Below, piece after piece: positions 13,028 through 22,485 of a DNA stretch of 64,000 nucleotides. The stretch lies in NCBI GenBank assembly GCA_027924585.1, contig BSBM01002091.1:62001-126000 (forward strand), written 5' to 3'. Made by a program: the position numbers and the translations under genes. The notes beneath the pieces were generated by a model that saw nothing but the letters and a program-made list of their open reading frames with translations, had not been told where the DNA came from and did not search any database. The stretch comes from Larix kaempferi. Lineage: Eukaryota; Streptophyta; Pinopsida; Pinales; Pinaceae. Position 1 is the first letter of the stretch, and the number at the start of each line of letters is the position of its first letter.

Positions 13028-13597
13028 GTGTAAAATTTCAGGTTTAATTTTCTACGTTTTAAACTTTATCAGTTTATGGAAGTGAATTTCTAAGAATTTC
13101 TATGTGCCGAAATAATATTTAGTGTACTGTGGTGATTTCACTAACCTTACATTCGAAATTTGAAACCAGCAAACATATCGTTATTTTCTTTTCAACAGCA
13201 TAAGAATAGGTTTCACAACTTAGTAAATCAGTAAATAGCAGTAAATTAGTAAATAGTAAGTTTGCATGTTTACAGTAATATTTAGCATAATAGTAAATAA
13301 CGGAAATTACCTGATGCTGATGCTAACCGTAAGTTGTAGCAGGTTGTGTAACCCCTTAGACAGCCAAACTGAAGTGTCCACCCTACCGACCAGCTATAAT
13401 CTTGCTGGCCCTTGGAAATCAAAGGATTTCCAAGCCCCCGAGCCCACAATCTGATAATCCCGAGAGCAGTCTTTCCTTCTGCTCTCAAAATCTTTCTGTT
13501 CGCCAAACTTTCTGTTTTTCCCAACTTCTATTCTCCAAACTTCTTTTCTTCCCCAATCCAAAAAAAAAACCTCCCCCACCTTCAACCTTCTCCCCCT

Positions 13598-13605
13598 CTA
13601 TATAC
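13598..13605 (-). promoter_or_regulatory. candidate TATA box of the gypsy LTR (3' copy)
   Basis: GTATATAG on the minus strand sits between GC-rich, purine-rich stretches about 600 nt before the LTR 3' end. This is a plausible U3/R boundary. The identical box in the 5' LTR, the one that would drive the element RNA, is at 24283-24290. The transcription start is not determined. Confidence 0.45.
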
Positions 13606-15733
13606 CTGTCCATCCTCGAGAAGACCTTGGGCTTACTCCACCGCCCCAAACTCCCCCTCTCGAGCCCCTCAAACCTTTACTCCTTTCCCTAGTTCATTCA
13701 TCCACGTCTCATTATAAAAATGTATAATTAATTACTCTTATGGAAAATTCATTTGGTTTTGGATTGACGGCCGTAATTATTTATTACGGTGGGGAATTAT
13801 CACCCCAAGGTTATCCATTCGGGACAAGTTTCATTAAATACAAGTCTATCCGCCATCCTTGATATTTTAATGTTATTAATGTAATTAATAAAATATTATA
13901 TAATTAGTTGCCCCCTTGTCAACTTGGACATGATGTGTCTTAATGATCCACCTTATCCGTCGAGACTACTTAGCTTGAGGTTTAAATTCCAAGATTAACA
14001 TTGAATAATTAAATATCCATTTTCCATCACATCACGTTTATTCCAAAAATGATTATCTTATTATGGCTAACTTTTGAAATGGAATTAATCACACAATATT
14101 AATTTATAAATCAATATTTTAAATCTTACTTATATTGCATTTGTTACGATAGGGATATAAATGTTTGCTGGAATATCATTTATTAATTAATAATAATAAT
14201 TAAATCACCCTTTGACAATAATAAAAGGTGAATCAATCATAGTATTCTTAATTATTTGTTCATCACATGGGTACCCTATTATCAACATAGCATCCTTGTT
14301 CTTATAAACAAAGCACTTGTGAGGGCTTAAACAATTTTACTAATTACTTAGACACTATCATTACCCTATTCACAACAGTTCATCTATGACAATGTTAACT
14401 GACGATACTTGTCTTAGTTTATTATTACAATGTTTTCATATAATTACTAATTCACTTATTTACACATTGACAACCTAACCATTCATTACCTAAGTTGATT
14501 GATGTATCCTTAACTGAGTTATCTATGACATTTATACTACTATTCAAGCATGACAAGTATGTTATACACCAGTAATATTGTACACGTACAAGGTGTGCAT
14601 GCATGGCCAGTGTATGCACATGTCGGACATGTACTATAAACAAACCCCATTCCGCCTATGCATACTTGCTAACTAACAATAGTATCTACCCCCATGCAGA
14701 AGAGCAAGCATAATCTATAGTATAATTACTTTAACATCCTCGGTTATTTAACAGTTAACCCTTTACAATTTAACATCATTGTCTTTATGTTTACATTAGT
14801 TTAATCAATCAAGTACAGGAAGGGTGCCTACTTCCACTAACTCGGAATCAAGGAATACTAAACCCCCAACAGTGCTAACTAACACATCCTCCCTTCATAA
14901 CCTACGTCCAGCATCCTCCCTATCCTTCCTCTGCTAGTACAACAGTGGATGTCGGACTCACCGATATGACCACTTAGAACTTGAGAGCGATAGCGTCGGC
15001 TGAATAGCGGACCTATCCTCCCCTAGCAGGCATCCGACAATCGTCATCACAACAACATGGAGAGCGTGTCTCAGCACGGCCCTCCCACGACCTCGGGTCT
15101 CATGGAAACATAGGGTGGGAAACACATCCATCCCTCTCAACATACTGGGCCTACGCCCTTATCAACTCATACTTGCTGCTATCGGGATTATCAGTTTGTG
15201 TTATCGTATCCTCATTTTGGCTGCTAAGGTTTGCTGTATGAACATGTTTTTTCTTTCCAATATATATCAGATCAAGTAACTAGCTATCCCATAGCCCCGG
15301 TGTCCTGTAGGTTAGTGTTTTGCAAAATACAATTTATAGAAAGCATTTTCCATTGATCGCCAATTGATCCATGTTATCATTTTATTTCATGTAACTTTTT
15401 AGCTCATCATAGATGCGTATGACATATAACATTTCAGCAATTCATATAAGAAGATGGTATCCACGTACCGAATCATATATTTCATATTTCATTAAGGAAA
15501 ACATATAAACATATACTGCAATTGTAAAATAAGGAAATCATATGATAATCGTGACATCATAACTGCATAACATAGTAACATCATAATCATGGTGAAATCA
15601 TATGACAGAGTAACATCATATAATGAGGTCCAATATAGTTTACTCAGTCGAGCTGAGTTCGACAAAATATATAAGAAGTAAAGTATGGTGTGTCTAACTA
15701 ATAAATATGCCGAATCAAAATATGGGCATTACA

Positions 15734-15748
15734 TACACCCACCCTTCG
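15734..15748 (-). other. polypurine tract next to the 3' LTR
   Basis: The minus strand reads CGAAGGGTGGGTGTA directly before the LTR start TGTAATGCC. Position and purine content fit the plus-strand primer of reverse transcription; the terminal TGTA makes the exact boundary uncertain. Confidence 0.7.
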
Positions 15749-15772
15749 GGAAACTTCGTCCCGAAGTTATGG

Positions 15773-16050
15773 TCAAAATAGTGAGGGAAAATCTCGACGC
15801 ATGGTCTCTGCGTCCTCCCAGGTAGCAAACCCGGGGCTATACTTGTCCCATTGGACCTTAACTTGGTCCACATGGCGAGTACGGAGCTGTCGAACCCTAC
15901 GATCAAGTATACGTAATGGTTCGACCCTGAAGGTTCCCTCGTCCGAGACCTGCAATTCCTTCCAATGAATCTTGTGAGTCTCATCAGCTATGTAATGTCG
16001 TAATACAGAAACATGAAATACATTATGAGTTTTATGCAAGTGGGGGTGGC
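15773..16050 (-). pseudogene. frameshifted C-terminal pol segment with chromodomain
   Basis: This frame, offset by one base from the main pol frame, carries THNVFHVSVLRHYIADETHK, the linker that normally follows the integrase GPF/Y module. A chromodomain follows: FRVEPLRILDRRVRQLR, then VKVQWDKYSPGFATWEDAE, then the stop after FPSLF. Chromodomains of this type direct integration toward particular chromatin. The pol frame stops at 16032 and this frame takes over around 16040-16050, so a small indel separates them. It would not be translated as part of pol without a shift. The stop lies 40 bp before the LTR, the usual spacing. Confidence 0.85.
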
Positions 16051-19000
16051 AGCGCGAGACGATAAGCAACTGGTCCGATTTTCTCAAGAATTTCAAATGG
16101 ACCTATAAAGCGAGGTGACAACTTGGTACCCTTCCCAAACCGAATGGTACTTTTATTTGGTCTGATGCGAATAAATACACGATCCCCTACTCCATAAGTT
16201 CTATCTGATCTGTGTGCATCAGCGTAACTCTTTTGCCTATCCTGTGCTTCCTTCAGCCGCTGCCTAATCTGTATCACTTGCTCCTCCATTTCCTGAATTA
16301 ATTCAGGCCCAATTAAAACTCGATCCTCTAACCTGTCCCAACTGAGTGGTGTCCTGCACGGCCTCCCATACAATGCCTGATATGGCGGCATACCAATGGA
16401 GCTGTGATGACTATTGTTGTATGCAAACTCCACTAAAGGAAGATATTTCTCCCACTGTGTCTGCTGATCCATAACATACATCCTAAGCATGTCCTCCATC
16501 ACTTGATTCACCCTCTCAGTCTGTCCATCTGTCTCGGGGTGATAAGCTGAGCTTAAGTTCAACTGTGTCCCTAATGCTGACTGCATGCTTGTCCAAAATC
16601 TGGAGGTGAACTTAGGGTCTCTGTCAAAGATTATCTTTTTAGGAACTCCATGAAGACGTACAATCTCATTTATGAATACCCTTGCCACATCTGTCACATC
16701 ATAGGTGTCTTTGACTGGAATGAAGTGAGCACTTTTGGTCAGTTTGTCGACTACCACCAAAATAGCATTATGTCTCAGAGATGTGAGTGGTAATCCTACC
16801 ACGAAGTCCATGGAAATGACTTCCCATTTAGTCATAGGAATATCATGCGGTTGTAGGAGACCGGCCGGGTGATGGTGATCTGCCTTCACTTGTTGACACT
16901 CAAGGCACTTCGAAACAAAATCCACTACATCCATCTTCATACCTGGCCAAAAGAAGAGTTGCTTCATGTCAGCATACATCTTCTTCACTCCTGGGTGTGC
17001 ACAGTAATGTGATCTATGGGCCTCTCTAAGGATTGTTTTCCTGATATCACCTTCCTTAGGAACATACATCCTTCCCTGATACCGCAACAACCCATCTTCC
17101 TCAAGATGGTACCCATCATACTTCAATTCCTGTTTCTTTCCATTCTGAATAGCTGAGGTTACTTTTAGATACCAACTATCGCCCAATAGTTGTCCTAGTA
17201 CCCTTTCCCTCAAGTCAACCTTCAAGGGAATTAAGGAGAAAAGTCTCGACCTTCGGCTTAGAGCGTCTGCCACCACATTCTCCTTTCCTTTGATGTAAGA
17301 GATACCAAAGTCATACTCACTCATGAACTCACTCCATCGCCTTTGCCTAGCATTCAAATCCCTTTGGGTAAAGATGTATTGCAAGCTCTGATGGTCTGTT
17401 TTAAGGGTGAAGCTTCTACCAACTAGGTAGTGCCTCCATAATTTTAGTGCCAACATTACTGCTGCCAATTCTAGATCATGCGTGGCATACTGCTCCTCAT
17501 GAGGTTTCAACTTTCGAGATGCATAAGCTATTACCCCACCCTCCTGCATCAACACCGCTCCTAATCCTTGCTTCGAGGCATCGGTGCATACCATGAAATC
17601 TTTATCCATGTCTGGTACCCGCAAGATCGGTGCACTTGTCAATAATCTTTTTAACTCTGTAAAAGCGGCATCGCATTCATCGGTCCATTCATACCGGATT
17701 CCCTTGCGTTGCAAGGTGGTAATAGGTTTTGCAATTTTAGAAAATCCTTCCACAAACCTCCGGTAATAGCCTGCTAACCCCATGAAGCTGCGCACCTCAT
17801 GAGCATTCCTTGGAATTGGCCAATCTTCAATGGCCTTTACCTTTTCTGGGTCTACAGAGATCCCTTCACCTGAGATGATGTGCCCCAAGTAGTGAATCTC
17901 TTTTTGGAAGAAGGAACACTTTGACAATTTACCATAAAGTTTATGTTCCCTTAAGCATGTCAAGACTAACCGCAAGTGTTCCTCGTGCTCCTTCTCATTC
18001 TTAGAATAGATAAGAATATCATCTAAGAAGACCTGAACAAAGCGGTCCAAGTATTTTCGGAAGACCCCATTCATGAGGCTCATGAATACAGCTGGAGCAT
18101 TGGTCAAACCAAATGGTACCACTACAAACTCGTAATGCCCAAATCGAGTTCGAAAGGCAGTCTTAGGAATGTCGCCTTCCTTGATCCTCAACTGGTGATA
18201 TCCTGATCGCAAATCAATCTTTGAGAAGACTGACGCACCTTTCATTTGATCAAAGAGGTCATCAATTCTTGGTATGGGATACCTATTCTTCACGGTGGCC
18301 TTGTTCAAATCTCTGTAATCTATGCATAGTCGCAGAGATCCATCCTTCTTCTTAACGAAGATCACTGGTGCTCCCCACAGTGAGATACTAGGTCTAATCA
18401 GTCCCAAATCTAGCAATTCTTTTAACTGGATCTGTAACTCACGGAGCTCTGGAGTTGTCATTCTATAAGGAGTTTTTGAGATAGGTTCTGCACCAGGTTT
18501 TAGTTCGATTGTGAAATCGAGCTCTCTTTCTGGAGGTAGTCCTGGTAATTCCTTCGGAAAGACATCCTGGAACTCAGAAAGTACTGGGTAAGAATTCAAG
18601 GAAGGTCCTTTACTATCGCTCACGGCCTCCACTACGAACAACTGGCATCCTTGTCTTAGGCACCGCTTAGCTTTCACCATAGAGATGAAACGGAGGGATA
18701 CCTTCCTCTTCAAGCCTTGGATTTGAATTGTCCTTCCCTCGTCATCGAGGCACAACACCTTCTTTCCATAGCAGTCTATGAAAGCTCTATGGTCTTCTAA
18801 CCAATCCATGCCAATAATGAGGTCATAAGTCCCCAAATTGGTGACATAAGCATCCAACTTAGTGGTGCAAACTCCTAAGTCAACCCCACAACCTCTCACT
18901 TTAAGACCTACTGGTTTCTTAGTTCCCGAAGCCATTTCAACCAGTTTGAAATCATCGTGCTCGTAGGCCGCCAACCCACATTTATCTAATGCAAATGGTG

Positions 19001-19151
19001 AAATAAAACTATCAGTTGCTCCTGGATCAAACAAAATTTTAAGTTTGACATTGTTTACATTACCAGTGGATTCTACTATGGTAGACTGATGTTCTTCCTG
19101 GTGGTTATGCACCGCTGCATGAATCCGATGACTGTTACCCGAACTATCCAT
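16032..19151 (-). CDS. pol: gypsy chromovirus pol: protease, RT, RNase H, integrase
   Basis: A 1039-codon frame. Protease is near residue 40 ([16 protein letters not shown] is common in this group). RT spans roughly 225-400, with [30 protein letters not shown] and the FLDDILIYS catalytic box. RNase H is about 480-625 ([22 protein letters not shown]). The integrase zinc finger is near 700-745 (H, H, CLEC) and its core about 755-920 ([33 protein letters not shown]). The GPF/Y module is [17 protein letters not shown]. The frame is in phase with gag upstream, separated only by the TGA at 19203-19205. The ATG at 19151 is probably an internal Met rather than a true start. The C-terminal chromodomain is lost from this frame by a frameshift at about 16040. 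Confidence 0.93.
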   Translation of the reverse strand: MDSSGNSHRIHAAVHNHQEEHQSTIVESTGNVNNVKLKILFDPGATDSFISPFALDKCGLAAYEHDDFKLVEMASGTKKPVGLKVRGCGVDLGVCTTKLDAYVTNLGTYDLIIGMDWLEDHRAFIDCYGKKVLCLDDEGRTIQIQGLKRKVSLRFISMVKAKRCLRQGCQLFVVEAVSDSKGPSLNSYPVLSEFQDVFPKELPGLPPERELDFTIELKPGAEPISKTPYRMTTPELRELQIQLKELLDLGLIRPSISLWGAPVIFVKKKDGSLRLCIDYRDLNKATVKNRYPIPRIDDLFDQMKGASVFSKIDLRSGYHQLRIKEGDIPKTAFRTRFGHYEFVVVPFGLTNAPAVFMSLMNGVFRKYLDRFVQVFLDDILIYSKNEKEHEEHLRLVLTCLREHKLYGKLSKCSFFQKEIHYLGHIISGEGISVDPEKVKAIEDWPIPRNAHEVRSFMGLAGYYRRFVEGFSKIAKPITTLQRKGIRYEWTDECDAAFTELKRLLTSAPILRVPDMDKDFMVCTDASKQGLGAVLMQEGGVIAYASRKLKPHEEQYATHDLELAAVMLALKLWRHYLVGRSFTLKTDHQSLQYIFTQRDLNARQRRWSEFMSEYDFGISYIKGKENVVADALSRRSRLFSLIPLKVDLRERVLGQLLGDSWYLKVTSAIQNGKKQELKYDGYHLEEDGLLRYQGRMYVPKEGDIRKTILREAHRSHYCAHPGVKKMYADMKQLFFWPGMKMDVVDFVSKCLECQQVKADHHHPAGLLQPHDIPMTKWEVISMDFVVGLPLTSLRHNAILVVVDKLTKSAHFIPVKDTYDVTDVARVFINEIVRLHGVPKKIIFDRDPKFTSRFWTSMQSALGTQLNLSSAYHPETDGQTERVNQVMEDMLRMYVMDQQTQWEKYLPLVEFAYNNSHHSSIGMPPYQALYGRPCRTPLSWDRLEDRVLIGPELIQEMEEQVIQIRQRLKEAQDRQKSYADAHRSDRTYGVGDRVFIRIRPNKSTIRFGKGTKLSPRFIGPFEILEKIGPVAYRLALPPPLA

Positions 19152-19202
19152 GGGTGCCTTTCCTTCCCTGTGCCTGCTGCTTGACTGACCCTTGGGACAG
19201 TC

Positions 19203-20285
19203 TCACTGGAAATGAGGACCTCCGCATCCCCAACAAGAGAGATTGGGAGGGGCTTGCCTGTTGCTCGAAGGAATCCTCTGAGATGAGTTCCTTCCCCTGG
19301 TTCCTCTAAAACCCCTTGCTCCTCTATAGGAACTTCCCTGTGTACGTCCCTGGCTTTGGTGGGTTGCGGACGATGCCTGCGAGATTGAGTTAACTGAAGT
19401 ATTACCCCTCGGTGTGAACCGGTTACCATAAGGAGGAGGTCTAGATTGTCCTCCCCTGAAGTAAGGACGTGATGCCTTCCCTGAAACATACTGATTGGTT
19501 CCTGTCAACTTACTGCCCCCTTTTCCATCTGACATATCAGCTGCATAACGAGCATACTCAACTGCCATGGCAACTGAAGTTGGCTTCCACATCCGCACAG
19601 CAGCTCTAATCTTGTAGTTAAGTCCATATACAAAACGCTCTACCTGACAATCATCTGCATCAAGGTAAGGAACATATTTTACCAGTTCCATAAACCGAGA
19701 TTCATACTCCTCCACGGTCTTGTCTCCCTGTACTAAGGCATGGAGTGCACCTGCCTGTTCTTCCTTGTAATAATTTGGCAAATACTTCATGTGGAACCTC
19801 TCCTCGAACAGTTCCCAAGAAGTTGTAAGAGGAGTAAGGTGCAACTGCTTCTCGAGATCTGACCACCAATTCAAAGCATCACCTTTAAGCTGAAAGACGG
19901 CCATCCTAGCCTTGGAACTAGATGTGTACTCATTCAATGCGAAGCATCTCTTCATGCCTTCCAGCCATGCTTCGGCATGCTTACCGGGTCGTCCTCCTGA
20001 AAAATCTGGAATTTTTATCTTTTGTAACTCCCTCGATATGTCCTGAAGCGGTTCCAGTCTTGGGCCATGTGCCCTTTCAGAGTTCTCTCGACTCACTTGA
20101 GTGGTTTCCACCTCGGCGGCCCTTTCCGACTGCCTGTTCATCGTGGTCATAATAGCCTCCAATGACCTCATTATGATCTGCATTTCTGGTGTTGAGGTTG
20201 GTGGTGGTGGTGTTGGCGGTGGCGGAGGTGGTGGTGACGGTGGTCGACCTTGACCCCGACCTCGACCTCTGCGTGTTGTTACCAT
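19203..20285 (-). CDS. gag: gypsy chromovirus gag, ends at a stop inside the zinc knuckle
   Basis: Gag forms the particle that packages element RNA. I choose the ATG at 20285 (MVTTRRGRGRG); an upstream in-frame ATG at 20318 also exists. Residues about 20-40 are poly-Pro. The retrotransposon gag domain follows: AEAWLEGMKRCF, LKGDALNWWSDLEKQL, FEERFHMKYLPNYY, VEEYESRFMELVKYVP. An Arg/Gly-rich stretch comes next and then the zinc knuckle CWGCGGPH. A TGA interrupts the knuckle before its last Cys; the frame continues with DCPKG into pol. A CGA to TGA transition at a methylated CpG would explain it; programmed readthrough is less likely at this place. Confidence 0.9.
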   Translation of the reverse strand: MVTTRRGRGRGQGRPPSPPPPPPPTPPPPTSTPEMQIIMRSLEAIMTTMNRQSERAAEVETTQVSRENSERAHGPRLEPLQDISRELQKIKIPDFSGGRPGKHAEAWLEGMKRCFALNEYTSSSKARMAVFQLKGDALNWWSDLEKQLHLTPLTTSWELFEERFHMKYLPNYYKEEQAGALHALVQGDKTVEEYESRFMELVKYVPYLDADDCQVERFVYGLNYKIRAAVRMWKPTSVAMAVEYARYAADMSDGKGGSKLTGTNQYVSGKASRPYFRGGQSRPPPYGNRFTPRGNTSVNSISQASSATHQSQGRTQGSSYRGARGFRGTRGRNSSQRIPSSNRQAPPNLSCWGCGGPHFQ

Positions 20286-20318
20286 GATAGTTCCTGAGTT
20301 TATTGAAAATAAAATCAT

Positions 20319-20613
20319 GTCCTTAGTTGTTCAATCAAATACACGCGGAACTAAAATGTAGGTATTCATACACTTATACTTATGCATAAGAAATAACTTG
20401 CATCATGAGATAACAGATTGTCAGGATTAGCGCAGTAAAATCTATTGTCGTTTTTATTAAACAATCTTGTCATGGTGTTCAGCTCGTCGTGCTGGTCTTA
20501 ATGGTGTCTTGTTTTTGACTTTTCGGGTCTCTTTCATCCCTTCGACTAGGAGTTGAAATCTCGGCAAAATTTTTAATATTAAATTTTAATTCTTAACAAA
20601 ACTTAGGTTATAC
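20319..20613. other. gag upstream leader, no gene seen
   Basis: Non-coding sequence between the gag start and the tandem repeat. It contains an AACAAAACTTAGGTTAT word near 20596 that recurs at about 20899, so the repeat block is bounded by a short direct repeat. Confidence 0.4.
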
Positions 20614-20905
20614 ACTATATAAATGTATACCAAATTTAATTAAATTAAATAAAATGGTGCTAACCCTATACAAATATATATACGAAATTAAATTTAAATA
20701 AAGCAACGCTAACACTATATAAACGTATACAAAATTTAATTAATTTTTAAATAAATGATACTAACACTATATAAATATATATACGAAATTAAATTTAAAT
20801 AAAGCAACGCTAACATTATATAAACGTATACAAAATTTAATTAATTTTTTTTTAAATAAAATGATACTAACACTTTATAAATATATATACGAAATTTGCC
20901 AAAAC
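20614..20905. repeat. AT-rich tandem repeat in the element leader, about 100 bp x 2.8
   Basis: Units begin at about 20614, 20714 and 20815 with ACTATATAAACGTATAC. Each contains a second similar half, CTATATAAATATATATACG, so the unit is itself a doubled block of roughly 50 bp. Copies are close to one another, pointing to recent expansion. Confidence 0.8.
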
Positions 20906-21334
20906 TTAGGTTATAACATTAAAACTAAATTTAAATAAAATAAATAAAAATAAATAAGGAAATTTTACTCGACCGCTTAGCCCTTTTCACTCGACTCTCG
21001 GCTAAGCAAAAGGTATGGCCACGCGGCTCTTCGTGTCAGTTCACCGCCATGCAAGAGCGAGTGTGCATGAAGGACACGCGGTCTCTCCAAGCAACCCACC
21101 GCCCTCGGAAAGTGGGGGAAACCCTAAATAGGGTCAATCCCCAAGACGCGGCCATTTTCACCCTCTCTCCTGGAGTTTTAGCTCTGCAACTCAAATGCAA
21201 GCTCGCTTAGGGTTTCAGAAAGGAAGGAGCTCTCCATTTTTCTACCGCAGAACACTACTGTCAGACCTGCTATTGTAAAGAATGAACGGGATTTACCCTT
21301 TCATTTCTGGTCGGACCTGTTATTGCCATTATCA
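20906..21334. other. GC-richer leader or captured promoter/5' UTR region
   Basis: After AT-rich sequence to about 20960, composition changes sharply to GC-rich at 20970-21260. No protein motif is seen on either strand. The block lies directly upstream of the captured squalene epoxidase start codon. It could therefore be that gene's 5' UTR and promoter, or original retroelement leader; I cannot separate these. Two similar words, TCAGACCTGCTATTGTAAAG near 21260 and TCGGACCTGTTATTGCCATT near 21311, form a short duplication. Confidence 0.4.
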
Positions 21335-21664
21335 ATGGGGACGCCTCAGCAGCAACAAGGATTGATAATGTGGTCTACGATGGAGCATCATACGCTGGTG
21401 ATTACGGTAGCCATTGCCTTTGTTTCTGTCTTAATGTCCTATTATATAATTTTCAGCAGGTGGAAACACAGATCCGACGAATTACGGGGAATGCAAACCA
21501 AAAGTTTTGAGAAATTAGCAGACGACAATGGCATTGCCATCGAAGCTGCTGAAGGAGGGACGGATGTTATCATTGTGGGAGCAGGGGTCGCAGGTTCGGC
21601 TCTCGCTTACACACTTTGCAAGGATGGAAGACGTATTGCGAAGGAGACGATTACCCATCATTAG
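21335..21664 (+). pseudogene. captured squalene epoxidase 5' fragment
   Basis: The frame from the ATG at 21335 gives about 109 residues. A hydrophobic N-terminal segment (TLVITVAIAFVSVLMSYYII) is followed by a linker and DVIIVGAGVAGSALAYTL. That is the GxGxxG dinucleotide-binding signature at the start of the FAD domain of plant squalene epoxidases, ER-bound enzymes that oxidise squalene in sterol synthesis. Family similarity ends at CKDGRR; nine unrelated residues and a stop follow. The break falls at AAGACGTATTG, which could be an exon end plus splice donor, suggesting genomic rather than cDNA capture. It lacks nearly the whole catalytic domain and lies antisense inside the gypsy element. 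Confidence 0.88.
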
Positions 21665-22045
21665 TATCAGTCGAACCAACTGAATTACTACCGGTATCAT
21701 TGCGTTATTCGGAGTGGTCTCCTCTTTTAGTTAGCGCCTTTATGGTCTCTTACCGGGATTTCTTACGTCTGGCGGCTTCACTCTATATGAGAGGAGCTCT
21801 GACCCATATTTCATTGATCTGAAGGCTCTCAAGAGGGGTTTGTGAGCTTCTTATAAGGGTTGGGGAGCTTAAGTTGAACGTATGCATGGCGATATCAGAT
21901 ATTAACAGGACCATATGGATTGAACAGCGGGTATGCACAGGGCTCCCCCTGTAGTAGCATAAATAAATTGATATTCACTAGTTACAGGGTCGTGCTTGAT
22001 ATACGTCTAAAACGGAGCTATTACACCACGAATTGAGAGAGACCT
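21665..22045 (+). other. captured DNA of unknown origin
   Basis: Sequence between two recognised host fragments, compositionally unlike the element's AT-rich leader. A plus frame at about 21725-21840 contains GFTLYERSSDPYFIDLKALK, which looks gene-like, but I cannot name the family. It may be intron of a neighbouring captured gene or a fourth fragment. Confidence 0.35.
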
Positions 22046-22273
22046 GAGTGAGCCGGGCAATTCATAAAGTCCACCTCTACTTTCTTTGGAGGTTTCACCG
22101 TGGCTTTCATCAAAGGATGAAAACTTACCCTGGTAACGTTGTCTGCGATTCCCCTTTTGATAGCAGCGGGTAGTGCTATGGCTAAGATAATATCAAAGAG
22201 GTCAAGCCAAGGTCAGCAAGCATATGCAGAAGCAGGCAATGTCGTGGAGCAGACAATTGGCGCAATTAGGACA
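22046..22273 (+). pseudogene. captured ABCB-type ABC transporter exon fragment
   Basis: Translation gives FIKSTSTFFGGFTVAFIKG, a stop (TGA 22118-22120, where the family has Trp), then [37 protein letters not shown] and [13 protein letters not shown]. This is the conserved stretch of the first transmembrane domain of plant B-type (multidrug-resistance-like) transporters, ending just before the family's VASFTGE motif. Weaker similarity (DLSEPGN) continues upstream to about 22040 in another frame. Loss of similarity exactly at IRT suggests an exon boundary. The fragment runs straight into ribosomal protein bL19 sequence in the same frame. Confidence 0.85.
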
Positions 22274-22479
22274 GAGCACTATGTAAAAAAAAAAGAAAGG
22301 GAGATTCCAGATATCAAGCCAGGTCATATTGTACAGCTCAAAGTGGAAGTGCCTGAGAATAAGCGTAGAGTTTCAATCCTTAAAGGAATAGTCATGGCAA
22401 GACGAAATGCTGGTTTGAATTCAACTTTTAGAATCCGGAGACAAGTTGCTGGTGTTGGAGTGGAGTCCGTTTTTCCTCT
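22274..22479 (+). pseudogene. captured ribosomal protein bL19 exon, mitochondrial type
   Basis: The frame continuing from the ABCB piece reads [60 protein letters not shown]. This is the core of bL19, a large-subunit protein at the subunit interface; the VEVPENKRR and [10 protein letters not shown] forms suggest the plant organellar (mitochondrial) type. Similarity stops at a perfect donor-like GTAAGT at 22480-22485, where the frame also hits a TAA. The C-terminal YSPNIKEI region is absent. Retention of the donor and following intron-like DNA points to capture of genomic sequence. The residues EHYVKKKER at the junction could belong to either partner. Confidence 0.9.
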
Positions 22480-22485
22480 GTAAGT

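Larger units (their letters stand above)
12997..15733 (-). repeat. 3' LTR of the gypsy chromovirus
   Basis: This 2737-bp repeat matches 23682-26418 at a constant offset of 10685 with no indel. By eye there are about 11 substitutions, near 13015, 13041, 13169, 13280, 14660, 14680, 14908, 14967, 15059, 15251 and 15285. Its plus-strand ends are TGTAGTGC and GCATTACA. It contains a 9-bp hairpin next to its 3' terminus and a TATA-like box. Short open frames inside it occur identically in both LTRs and look non-coding. Confidence 0.96.

Noticed and set aside
13266-13717. Several open frames of 60-101 codons in the gypsy LTR
   Set aside because: They recur identically at the 10685-bp offset in the other LTR, overlap one another on both strands and show no domain. 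They are shadows of GC-rich LTR sequence.
19076-19489. 137-codon minus-strand frame overlapping the gag-pol junction
   Set aside because: It overlaps gag and pol in another frame; the zinc knuckle and pol are read in the main frame, so this is a shadow.
21335-21664. Functional squalene epoxidase gene
   Set aside because: Only the membrane anchor and the nucleotide-binding motif are present; the catalytic domain is absent and the frame ends in unrelated residues.
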